The position numbers were made by a program, and so were the translations under genes. Positions 1-6,550 of a DNA stretch of 64,000 nucleotides are shown here, piece by piece. The notes beneath the pieces are model-generated. The model made no database searches and was not told the origin of the DNA. It saw nothing but the letters and a program-made list of their open reading frames with translations. Source of the DNA: Chengkuizengella axinellae (lineage in GTDB: Bacteria > Bacillota > Bacilli > Paenibacillales > KCTC-33759); NCBI RefSeq assembly GCF_030730905.1, contig NZ_JAVAMP010000011.1, forward strand, positions 1 to 64,000. The letters are read 5' to 3'. Positions within the stretch are counted from its first letter, which is position 1, and each line of letters begins with the position of its first letter.

Positions 1-8
1 ACGTTTTG

Positions 9-46
9 ATTGTAAATTGAAACGATTGCATTTTACAACTGTTGTA
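9..46 (-). promoter_or_regulatory. leftward promoter with MarR-type operator
   Basis: A perfect 13-bp dyad, TACAACTGTTGTA, lies at 34-46. On the minus strand it overlaps a possible -35 (TTGTAA, 33-38), which is 18 bp from a TACAAT -10 (9-14). The same dyad recurs at 208-220 and, imperfectly, at 827-839 before the marR gene, so it is probably bound by that MarR protein. It would drive a leftward gene outside the window. Confidence 0.5.
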
Positions 47-195
47 GAATAAAAAATATAATATAGTTCTTTGTGGTTTGGATAATCGTTTGTATTTTGC
101 AACTATATGTATAAATAAGAAAAGAATTTTAAACAAAAGGCAATTTACTTTAAATTCTAATATCAGCTAAATTCTTCTCGTTTATGTTTGTGTAT

Positions 196-252
196 TTAAT
201 TGTATAATACAACTGTTGTAAAAGTCAACTGTTTTTTAATTTTTATTTTACT
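196..252 (-). promoter_or_regulatory. leftward promoter/operator, copy 1 of a duplicated module
   Basis: On the minus strand TTGACT (223-228) and TACAAT (199-204) are 18 bp apart, and the dyad TACAACTGTTGTA (208-220) lies between them. About 48 of 55 bases match 815-871, the promoter of marR itself. The position of the dyad between -35 and -10 is typical of repression. It lies downstream of marR, so it probably serves another leftward transcript continuing off the window. Confidence 0.6.
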
Positions 253-315
253 GTTTTATCATACTATTTTTTTAAGGCAAAAACACCCACCTCCTTCCAT
301 TGATATGATGAATCC

Positions 316-786
316 TTAACAACAATCACTTTTTTCTACAGCTGTTAATAACACATCCATACTTTCTAATAATTGCATGCGTTTTTCAGATGGTACATTG
401 GAAAAGATCTCTTGAACATAACTATCCAATTCCTTTCCGAGTTCTTTTTCATAACGTTCACCTTCAGGTGTTAAATAGATGCTAAGGTATCTACGGTCGT
501 TGTTGTAATGCGTCCGGTATAATAAATTTTTATCTACCAAGCTTTGTATTTGTCTGCTTAGTGTACTGTTGCTCACACCTAATTTTGCAGATAATTCATT
601 AAGAGACAAGTCCGTTCCTTTTTGATCATTATATCGCTTGACCTCAAATAAAATATGGCTTTCAACAAGTGTAACACTGCAACATCGTGCCCCTTCTTTT
701 TCCAAAATACTAAAAGTTCTCATTAATATTTGTAACATCTGACGTAGTTTATATTGTTGATTTTCAAATTGTGTTTCGATACTCAT
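316..786 (-). CDS. MarR family regulator with vicinal cysteine pairs
   Basis: Winged-helix MarR repressor, 156 residues from the ATG at 786. An ATG at 789 is equally possible; GAGGTG lies just upstream, and the longer frame to 831 has no ribosome site. The central part (LSLNELSAKLGVSNSTLSRQ) is the recognition helix and NNDRRYLSIYLT the wing. Two Cys-Cys pairs stand out: one near residue 35 in the dimerisation helix and one as the last two residues. Vicinal thiols are typical of redox, metal or As(III) sensing, which would fit the cysteine-rich genes nearby; that is inference. Its own promoter carries the same dyad as two further leftward promoters at 9-46 and 196-252. Confidence 0.85.
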   Translation of the reverse strand: MSIETQFENQQYKLRQMLQILMRTFSILEKEGARCCSVTLVESHILFEVKRYNDQKGTDLSLNELSAKLGVSNSTLSRQIQSLVDKNLLYRTHYNNDRRYLSIYLTPEGERYEKELGKELDSYVQEIFSNVPSEKRMQLLESMDVLLTAVEKSDCC

Positions 787-814
787 CATGGTCACCTCGT
801 GTGTTGTTGTTGAA

Positions 815-871
815 TTAATTGTAAAATACAAACATTGTAAAAGTCAACTGTTTTTTGGTTTTTATTTTTTT
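815..871 (-). promoter_or_regulatory. marR promoter/operator, copy 2 of the module
   Basis: On the minus strand TTGACT (842-847) and TACAAT (818-823) are spaced 18 bp, with the imperfect dyad TACAAACATTGTA (827-839) between them. This suggests autorepression of the downstream marR. Nearly identical to 196-252. Confidence 0.65.
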
Positions 872-881
872 CTATTTATTA

Positions 882-911
882 TTGACAAAATATATCAAAA
901 GAAGGTAATAT
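882..911 (+). promoter_or_regulatory. promoter of the CMD-like gene
   Basis: TTGACA (882-887), an 18-bp spacer and TAATAT (906-911) form a vegetative promoter about 75 bp before the rightward gene at 988. It begins about 45 bp from the MarR dyad at 827-839, so the divergent pair may be co-regulated. Confidence 0.6.
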
Positions 912-987
912 CTAATTAACATAATTAAACATTAATATTAATTTATTAAAAATGATTACTATTGTTAATCACGAGAGGAGAAAAAAC

Positions 988-1281
988 ATGTTAGATTTAA
1001 GTACAGAATTATCAGGGGTTTTTAATCAATTCTATGAAAAAACAATTGAAGGTGAAAGTTTATCAGAAAAAGAAAAAGTAGTCGCAATTTTAACGGCGGC
1101 AACCATTCTAGGAGATAAGGATACTTTAAAAAATATTGTAATTTCAGCAAAACAATTAGGATTTACCAATGAACAGTTAGGACAAATAAATGGAATTACT
1201 ATAGCTATACGTGGTCAACATCTTAAAAATCAATTTCACGTGAAGGTGGAAAATAAACAAGCAAACTCATGTTGCCAGTAA
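988..1281 (+). CDS. small AhpD/carboxymuconolactone decarboxylase-like protein with Cys-Cys tail
   Basis: A 97-residue all-helical protein. The start is the ATG at 988, preceded by GAGAGGAG; the upstream ATG at 952 has no ribosome site. The middle (LSEKEKVVAILTAATILGD ... GQINGITIAIRGQH) has the pattern of the CMD/AhpD fold, whose members are peroxidase-type or decarboxylase enzymes. The usual CxxC of AhpD is absent from the core. The only cysteines are an adjacent pair three and two residues from the C-terminus (SCCQ), echoing the Cys-Cys tail of the divergent MarR protein. The family call is tentative and the function unknown. It probably shares a transcript with the transporter that follows 77 bp later. 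Confidence 0.55.
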   Translation: MLDLSTELSGVFNQFYEKTIEGESLSEKEKVVAILTAATILGDKDTLKNIVISAKQLGFTNEQLGQINGITIAIRGQHLKNQFHVKVENKQANSCCQ

Positions 1282-1358
1282 AGGGATACATAGTAGCGAT
1301 AACGGAGTAACTACAGAAGTAAAAAATTTTCTAAATGTATAGAATGGGGGAAAAGAAT

Positions 1359-2369
1359 ATGGAGCTTGATTTACAGAAATTAATTTTTGAATTTTTGGGT
1401 GGTCTTGGTATCTTTTTATTCGGGATCAAATACATGGGTGATGGTTTGGAAAAATCAGCAGGAGACAGATTGAAGCATATTCTAGATAAGTTTACCACAA
1501 ACCCTGTTATCGGTGTATTAGCCGGAATCATTGTAACCGTTCTAATCCAAAGCAGCTCTGGAACTACTGTTTTAACCGTTGGTTTTGTAAGTGCTGGTCT
1601 GATGACCTTAAGACAGGCCATTGGTGTGATTATGGGAGCTAATATTGGAACCACAATTACCTCCTTTATAATAGGTATTAAGTTATCTGCCTATGCTTTA
1701 CCTATTATTGCGGCAGCATCGGTTTTATTGTTTTTCTTTAAAAATAAAAAAGTTCAAAATCTAGGTCAAATCATATTTGGATTTGGAACCTTATTTTATG
1801 GATTAAGCTTGATGTCAAGTGGAATGAAACCACTTCGTTCATTGGAATGGTTTCAAGAATTAACACTTACCTTGAGTGACAACCCTATTTTAGGCGTATT
1901 TGTTGGAACTTTATTTACTGGCATTGTCCAAAGTTCAAGTGCCACGATAGGGGTACTGCAAGAATTGTTCGGTCAAGGGGCAATTAGCCTGGAAGCATCT
2001 CTTCCCGTACTTTTTGGGGATAATATTGGAACAACCATAACTGCAGTGTTAGCATCGATAGGGGCGTCAGTGGCTGCAAAAAGGGCTGCATTTACTCATG
2101 TTCTGTTTAATGTGATTGGAACCTTGATCTTTGTATTATTTTTGGGGCTATACACTCCGCTTATTGCTAAACTTCAAATCTCTGCTAATCTAAATCCAGA
2201 AATGACAATTGCATTTGCACATGGTATGTTTAATTTCGTCAATATGCTTATTCTGTTGCCGTTTATAGCTGTACTTGGTTATATTGTTACTAAATTAATC
2301 CCTGATGAAAACAAAGCTGCTACACACCGCAATATAACACAATTAAAACCAATTCAGGTAAAAGATTGA
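1359..2369 (+). CDS. Na/Pi cotransporter family protein
   Basis: About 336 residues from the ATG at 1359 (GGGGGAAAAGAAT upstream). The protein has the inverted-repeat signature of the NptA/PNaS family: QSSSGTT with GANIGTT in the first half, and QSSSAT with GDNIGTT in the second, among roughly eight hydrophobic segments. The PhoU-like cytoplasmic domain of longer members is absent. These proteins move phosphate with sodium, and arsenate is a known phosphate mimic, which matters given the arsenic-like genes at 4.1-6.5 kb; that link is inference. A strong terminator follows. Confidence 0.85.
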   Translation: MELDLQKLIFEFLGGLGIFLFGIKYMGDGLEKSAGDRLKHILDKFTTNPVIGVLAGIIVTVLIQSSSGTTVLTVGFVSAGLMTLRQAIGVIMGANIGTTITSFIIGIKLSAYALPIIAAASVLLFFFKNKKVQNLGQIIFGFGTLFYGLSLMSSGMKPLRSLEWFQELTLTLSDNPILGVFVGTLFTGIVQSSSATIGVLQELFGQGAISLEASLPVLFGDNIGTTITAVLASIGASVAAKRAAFTHVLFNVIGTLIFVLFLGLYTPLIAKLQISANLNPEMTIAFAHGMFNFVNMLILLPFIAVLGYIVTKLIPDENKAATHRNITQLKPIQVKD

Positions 2370-2411
2370 AAATAATTCAAATTCTCTATATAATAACGAT
2401 AAAATAGAAAT

Positions 2412-2446
2412 AAACAAGCGAGTGATTAAACACTCGCTTGTTTTTC
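2412..2446 (+). terminator. rho-independent terminator
   Basis: A 13-bp stem (AAACAAGCGAGTG with CACTCGCTTGTTT), a 6-nt loop and a T run end the transcript of the Na/Pi transporter. Confidence 0.9.
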
Positions 2447-2501
2447 TGTAACATAGGTGAGATTAGACAACACCAAGAAAAGGTTACTGCAGGTGAGGTC
2501 T

Positions 2502-3755
2502 TTATAGACACTCTTTATAAACATCTGAAGCTTTTTGATATTCATTTAACAAATAATATACATCACCAATTTTTTTACATACCCTTTTATACTCTGGATG
2601 ATTAAAATTAATAATTTCCTTTGCTTTTTTATAATACTCAAGAGATAACTCTGAATTTAAAAGTCTATTATAGATATCACCTAATAACTCGTAAGCTTGT
2701 GCTTTAGGTTTGTTCACTGCATCCATAGCTATAATATCTTTACATAAGGATATCCCTTGATCGTATTCTTTTTGCAAATAATACACTCTTCCAAGTTCGA
2801 CTTGAGCATTCATTACCAAACTTCCCTCAGCCTTAATCTTATTATAGGTATTAATAGCTGTGTTTAAATATAACTTTGCTTGGTTGTAATTATCTTGATA
2901 AATCGATAAAATCCCTAGGTTTGTATAAGTTCCAGCCTCCTGGAATTTGTTTTCATTTAATTTAAAATATTTCAGTGCTTTTTCATAGGATTTTTTTGCT
3001 TCTTCATGTCGATTCAACTCCATATAACAAACACCAAGAGCCATATATATATCTCCAGCTTTATAATAAGATTCGATTTTTTCATTGAGTTCTCTAGCTT
3101 CTTCTAAGAAATTAATAGCTGAATAATATTCTTTAAGCTTACCATGGACTACTCCTAAGTTACTTAGTAATGACACTCTTAAAACTCCATGAATTTGATC
3201 GTAAATCATAATGCGATGAGCCTTTGTTAGTACTAGCAGTGCTTTTTCATTTTGATTAGATTGGCTGTAAACATAACCAATAGAATCTAAAGATCTTAAC
3301 ATTTCATTCGTATGATTTCCTAACTCTAATTCTGTAATGCTTTCATTATAATAAGTAATCGCATGATTAAAATCTCTCTTTTTTTCGTAGTACTTACCGT
3401 GCACCCAGTTTAGAATGCCTTTGTCATAATGATTTAAACCTTCTTTTTTAAAGTAATCTTCTTTTTGGATCATTTGTTCTATTTTATCAAAGGAATTCGT
3501 GATGATATAATTCTCAGCACTTTTTATTTCTCTTTTCATTTGTGAGAGTAACATATCTTTATTTTCAACAGTCTTATATAGATCCTCTACAGAACAGTTC
3601 AACCTTTTGCTTAGTTTTTCCAGCACTTCATATGAAGGCTGTACCATGCCTTTTTCTATTTGACTTAAATAACTTCTTGTAATGATATCCTTGGCTAATT
3701 CTTGTTGTGTTAATTTAGATTGCTTTCTCAATTCTTTGATACGTTGACCTATCAT
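2502..3755 (-). CDS. HTH-TPR peptide-responsive regulator (RRNPP, NprR-like)
   Basis: 417 residues, ATG start with GGAG 8 nt upstream. Residues 1-60 form an Xre-type helix-turn-helix (KLTQQELAKDIITRSYLSQIE), and residues from about 100 to the end are tandem TPR repeats (for example KKSYEKALKYFKLNENKF, AGTYTNLGILSIYQDNYNQA). This is the layout of NprR and PlcR, cytoplasmic receptors for small re-imported peptides. The gene is divergent from a 28-residue peptide gene at 4106, whose C-terminus looks like NprX, and from the radical SAM operon behind it. It most likely controls that operon. Two inverted repeats in the shared region (3846-3866, 3919-3934) are candidate operators. Confidence 0.85.
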   Translation of the reverse strand: MIGQRIKELRKQSKLTQQELAKDIITRSYLSQIEKGMVQPSYEVLEKLSKRLNCSVEDLYKTVENKDMLLSQMKREIKSAENYIITNSFDKIEQMIQKEDYFKKEGLNHYDKGILNWVHGKYYEKKRDFNHAITYYNESITELELGNHTNEMLRSLDSIGYVYSQSNQNEKALLVLTKAHRIMIYDQIHGVLRVSLLSNLGVVHGKLKEYYSAINFLEEARELNEKIESYYKAGDIYMALGVCYMELNRHEEAKKSYEKALKYFKLNENKFQEAGTYTNLGILSIYQDNYNQAKLYLNTAINTYNKIKAEGSLVMNAQVELGRVYYLQKEYDQGISLCKDIIAMDAVNKPKAQAYELLGDIYNRLLNSELSLEYYKKAKEIINFNHPEYKRVCKKIGDVYYLLNEYQKASDVYKECL

Positions 3756-3845
3756 TCTATTACTCCAATCTGGATTTTTACCTGTTATTTATAATCTATC
3801 ACATACTCTATAAGACTGAAAATGGATGGTTGAGAAATTTCCTAG

Positions 3846-3934
3846 TTCTCTTAAATATAATGAGAATTCAATTCCTTTTCAAACTTGCTCTCAAACATCT
3901 TCGCCAGTTCCTCTATAGATGAGAATTTACTCAT
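3846..3934. promoter_or_regulatory. inverted repeats between regulator and peptide operon
   Basis: In the 350-bp gap before the peptide gene, TTCTC-N11-GAGAA (3846-3866) and ATGAG-AATTTA-CTCAT (3919-3934) form two dyads that share the ATGAGAATT word. They are candidate binding sites for the divergent HTH-TPR regulator. No coding potential was seen. Confidence 0.35.
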
Positions 3935-4001
3935 AAGAACCTATATTTATTATCGACATTATTATACAAAAAATCAATATAATTTTTTTTGTTAAATAAT
4001 G

Positions 4002-4030
4002 TTGACTAAATATCATTTATGATATATGAT
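4002..4030 (+). promoter_or_regulatory. promoter of the peptide/radical SAM operon
   Basis: TTGACT (4002-4007), a 17-bp spacer and TATGAT (4025-4030), with a leader of about 70 nt before the peptide ATG. It is a good vegetative-type promoter. Confidence 0.65.
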
Positions 4031-4105
4031 TAAACACAAGTAAACAAACAAGTCATAATTTTAATAAATGTTTAGTTATGTTAATAAAAATGGAGGTAAA
4101 GGAAT

Positions 4106-4192
4106 ATGAAAGCTAAATTATTTAATCTGTCAATTTTAAGTCTGGCTGTGATTGCAGTGTTAGATCCTGTATGGCCAACATTCAATGGGTAA
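4106..4192 (+). CDS. NprX/Phr-like signalling peptide precursor
   Basis: A 28-residue ORF with an excellent ribosome site (TGGAGGTAAAGGAAT then ATG). It starts MKAKLFN, continues with a hydrophobic export-like stretch (LSILSLAVIAVL), and ends DPVWPTFNG. This is the form of Phr/NprX/PapR pre-peptides: exported, trimmed and re-imported by Opp. The last seven residues, VWPTFNG, share Pro at position 3 and Gly at position 7 with the NprX signal SKPDIVG. It sits between the divergent HTH-TPR receptor gene and the radical SAM gene, 54 bp before the latter. The assignment rests on size, composition and context; no processing is demonstrated. Confidence 0.7.
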   Translation: MKAKLFNLSILSLAVIAVLDPVWPTFNG

Positions 4193-4246
4193 TAACATAG
4201 AAAAAAAGGAAAAAAAAACAATTACATAACACATGGGAGGAATATG

Positions 4247-5521
4247 ATGAACATATTACTAGTATCAACATTTGAAGGCGGATTCCAACCAACAACAATA
4301 GCAACCGCCGCCACCCCTTTAATGAAAGAAGGATTTAATGTATCTGTACTAGACACTTATGTAGACGGAATTATTGAAGAAAAATTTCAAGGAAAAGAGA
4401 TCATTGCAATTTCTGTACCATTATTCGATGCTGTTCATGCAGGAATAGAAATTGCCAAGCTCGCAGCTAGATTAAATCCTAAAGCACATATCACTTTCTT
4501 CGGACAACATGCAACCATTAATGCTACACGTTTGGCAGGAAAATATAGTGATTCATGTATTTGCGGGGAATGGGAATATCCTTTAACTCAATTATCTAAA
4601 CATCTAAGCGGAGATAAACAAGATGATTTACCTGGGATTTTAAGTGGAGAAGAAGCGATGAAAGGTAACAACATCCATCCATATATGTCACGCGATCATT
4701 TAGATGTACCTTCAAGAAATATATTGCCACCTTTACATAAATATCCACAAAAACAAATCAACCGACTTTTAGGATCCGAACAAATTGTTGGATCAACCGA
4801 AATGGCTCGAGGATGCCACCATAAATGTTTATATTGTTCCGTTTTTGCAGCATATGATGGAAAAGTCATTTTAGTGGATGAAGAAATTGTCATTCAAGAT
4901 GTCAGAAATTTAGTAGAAGGCGGCATGACTCACCTCACTTTTATAGACGCTGATTTCTTTAATGCAAAATATCACGGAATAAAAATTTTAAGAAAACTCC
5001 ATCAAGAATTTCCAAACTTAACTTATGACTTTACAACTCGGGTAGACCATATTCTTGAAAATAAAGAAACTTTAGCAGAAATGAAAAACTTAGGCGTTAA
5101 ATTTATTACATCCGCTTTAGAATTTCCTTCAAAAGAAGTACTCGATGCTGTAGCTAAAGATACTTCAATAGATGATATTACACAAGCAATCGCTTACTTA
5201 AGAGAAATTGATATTAAATTAAATCCTACATTTATTATGTTTAACCCTTGGACATCTCTGGATGATATCGTAACTTTTAGATCTTTTATTGAAAACAATG
5301 CTCTAAATGATTTAGTGGACCCAATTCAATATGAAACCCGATTATATCTCTATAAAGGATCACCTTTATTACACAAGGAATCTATTCAATCACTAGATTT
5401 AACTGAATATGAATTCCATTATGATTGGAAACATCCAGATCCAAAAATGGATGAATTATATTATGAAATGCTAACACCACCTGAGGAGGGTATTTTTAAG
5501 AGATGCTGTCTAAAGTGTTAG
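4247..5521 (+). CDS. RCCLKC-tail radical SAM protein, ArsL-like
   Basis: About 424 residues. GGGAGG precedes two adjacent ATGs (4244, 4247). Residues 1-140 have a B12-binding-like Rossmann fold (NILLVSTFEGG ... FFGQH) without the cobalamin DxHxxG motif. The radical SAM domain follows, with CHHKCLYC (CxxxCxxC) at about 190-197 for the 4Fe-4S cluster. The protein ends in RCCLKC. From memory, this tail defines a radical SAM family that includes ArsL, which attaches the 3-amino-3-carboxypropyl group of SAM to As(III) in arsinothricin synthesis, the tail being the proposed arsenite site. No arsM methyltransferase or arsinothricin exporter is adjacent, so the product could be hydroxyarsinothricin or something new. 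Four small genes follow, 21-33 bp apart. Confidence 0.8.
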   Translation: MNILLVSTFEGGFQPTTIATAATPLMKEGFNVSVLDTYVDGIIEEKFQGKEIIAISVPLFDAVHAGIEIAKLAARLNPKAHITFFGQHATINATRLAGKYSDSCICGEWEYPLTQLSKHLSGDKQDDLPGILSGEEAMKGNNIHPYMSRDHLDVPSRNILPPLHKYPQKQINRLLGSEQIVGSTEMARGCHHKCLYCSVFAAYDGKVILVDEEIVIQDVRNLVEGGMTHLTFIDADFFNAKYHGIKILRKLHQEFPNLTYDFTTRVDHILENKETLAEMKNLGVKFITSALEFPSKEVLDAVAKDTSIDDITQAIAYLREIDIKLNPTFIMFNPWTSLDDIVTFRSFIENNALNDLVDPIQYETRLYLYKGSPLLHKESIQSLDLTEYEFHYDWKHPDPKMDELYYEMLTPPEEGIFKRCCLKC

Positions 5522-5554
5522 TACAAATGAAGAAGGACTCAATATAGGAAACAT

Positions 5555-5836
5555 TTGAAAATCCATGTAGGATTTGAAGAGGGTTTTGTAAAGGCTAGCA
5601 TGGTTCATACTGGAGACCAACCCACATTTACTGAGGAAAACGTGAAAGAGGGAACTGAGTTTAGAGTTGTATTAAATATTCGAATTGAATCATCCCCATC
5701 TCTTTTAAACCTTGCTGTGGCTGATGCCATTGCAAGCACCGGTAAGCTAATGCAAGCAGAGTGGCTTGAGACCTATAACGAGTGTTTTAGCCCGTTACCA
5801 CCAAAACCTGTACATCGGCTTTATAAAGCAATATAA
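5555..5836 (+). CDS. conserved-looking small protein of unknown function
   Basis: 93 residues from a TTG (AGGAAAC just upstream), 33 bp after the radical SAM gene. I do not recognise the family. It is soluble, with an acidic N-half (HTGDQPTFTEENVKEGTEF), a beta-strand (RVVLNIRIESS) followed by a helix (SLLNLAVADAIASTGKLMQA) and a proline-rich end (FSPLPPKPVHRLYKAI). It has a single cysteine, unlike its neighbours. The strand-SSP-helix pattern could be a fragment of a larger dehydrogenase-like alpha/beta protein, so a partner subunit or a decayed enzyme are both possible. Its place inside a tightly spaced operon suggests a role tied to the radical SAM product. Confidence 0.6.
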   Translation: MKIHVGFEEGFVKASMVHTGDQPTFTEENVKEGTEFRVVLNIRIESSPSLLNLAVADAIASTGKLMQAEWLETYNECFSPLPPKPVHRLYKAI

Positions 5837-5857
5837 AAATGAAGGAGGAATTGATTA

Positions 5858-5959
5858 ATGAAACAATTTAAAGAGTGTTGTGCTGATACTTTAAACAACC
5901 AGGAAGATTGCTGTGTAAAAGACCTTAATGATCATTGTTGCAATGATGAAAATGAATAA
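5858..5959 (+). CDS. Cys-Cys triplet mini-protein 1
   Basis: 33 residues, with GAAGGAGGAATTGATTA before the ATG. It has three adjacent cysteine pairs at 7-8, 18-19 and 27-28 (KECC, EDCC, DHCC) separated by acidic and Asn-rich stretches. It is nearly identical to the next gene (5989). There is no leader hydrophobicity, so it is cytosolic. Evenly spaced Cys pairs suit As(III) or soft-metal binding; a modified-peptide (RiPP) precursor acted on by the radical SAM enzyme is the main alternative. The ribosome site, the conserved N-terminal 19 residues and the duplication argue for a real gene. Confidence 0.75.
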   Translation: MKQFKECCADTLNNQEDCCVKDLNDHCCNDENE

Positions 5960-5988
5960 ATCAATATATTTGAGGAGGAATTCAATTT

Positions 5989-6087
5989 ATGAAACAATTT
6001 AAAGAGTGCTGTACTGATACTTTAAATAACCAAGAGGATTGCTGTGTTAGAGAATCTAATGAGAACTGTTGTAACGATGAATCTTAA
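5989..6087 (+). CDS. Cys-Cys triplet mini-protein 2
   Basis: 32 residues, with GAGGAGGAATTCAATTT before the ATG. It is a tandem paralogue of the gene at 5858: the first 20 residues differ only by Ala to Thr at position 9, and the three Cys-Cys pairs keep positions 7-8, 18-19 and 27-28, while the residues between the second and third pairs have drifted (VRESNENCC). Substitutions that spare every cysteine indicate selection on the thiols. The segment NNQEDCC also opens the next, larger gene, so all three form one family. Confidence 0.75.
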   Translation: MKQFKECCTDTLNNQEDCCVRESNENCCNDES

Positions 6088-6118
6088 TCCGTAAATAATA
6101 TTTGGGGAGGAATTAATC

Positions 6119-6496
6119 ATGAGCCAAAATAACTTAATAGAGATTTTCCCTAGTGTTGCAAATAATCAAGAGGATTGTTGTCAAGAAGGAGGAGCAAGCG
6201 AGAATTGCTACGATGATAGTTACGATTTTTACGAGGAAAGTCTAGATCTAAAAGAAGAGTTATCTGTATATATAGATGAGAATGTTGATATCCACTTGTA
6301 TAACTATAACCTTTTAATGGACAGAATCATTGCTAAAAAGAAATTAACAAATCTAATACATGATAGAGGTTTTGAAAGTATAACTGGAGATCATGTCTTA
6401 CAGCTTGTAACTCCAGCTGTGGTGGTAAATGGAAATTTAATCAGCTTTGCTACAAAACCACAAATGGAATTGGTACTTCAACAATTTAATCACTAA
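6119..6496 (+). CDS. Cys-Cys segment fused to ArsD/thioredoxin-like domain
   Basis: 125 residues with a GGGGAGGAATTAATC ribosome site. Residues 1-35 match the mini-proteins just upstream (NNQEDCC, then ENCYDDS, where the third pair has become Cys-Tyr). After an acidic linker, residues 50-125 read like ArsD or another thioredoxin-fold chaperone: a strand and helix (DENVDIHLYNYNLL), a long helix, then TPAVVVNGNLISF, the cis-Pro loop seen in ArsD as LPAIVVDGEI. ArsD is a cytosolic As(III) chaperone that delivers arsenite by Cys-Cys pairs. I infer a carrier handing arsenite to the radical SAM enzyme. A terminator follows directly. The domain call rests on motif pattern only. Confidence 0.65.
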   Translation: MSQNNLIEIFPSVANNQEDCCQEGGASENCYDDSYDFYEESLDLKEELSVYIDENVDIHLYNYNLLMDRIIAKKKLTNLIHDRGFESITGDHVLQLVTPAVVVNGNLISFATKPQMELVLQQFNH

Positions 6497-6501
6497 GTTA
6501 T

Positions 6502-6540
6502 GAAGTAGGCATTATACATAATCGTGCCTACTTCTTTCTG
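6502..6540 (+). terminator. terminator of the radical SAM operon
   Basis: GAAGTAGGCA pairs with TGCCTACTTC across a 13-nt loop, followed by TTTCTGTTTTT. It closes the operon begun at 4106. Confidence 0.8.
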
Positions 6541-6550
6541 TTTTTAGCAC

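Noticed and set aside
952..987. Upstream ATG of the CMD-like gene
   Set aside because: The region contains the GAGAGGAG ribosome site of the ATG at 988 and encodes an unlikely basic extension.
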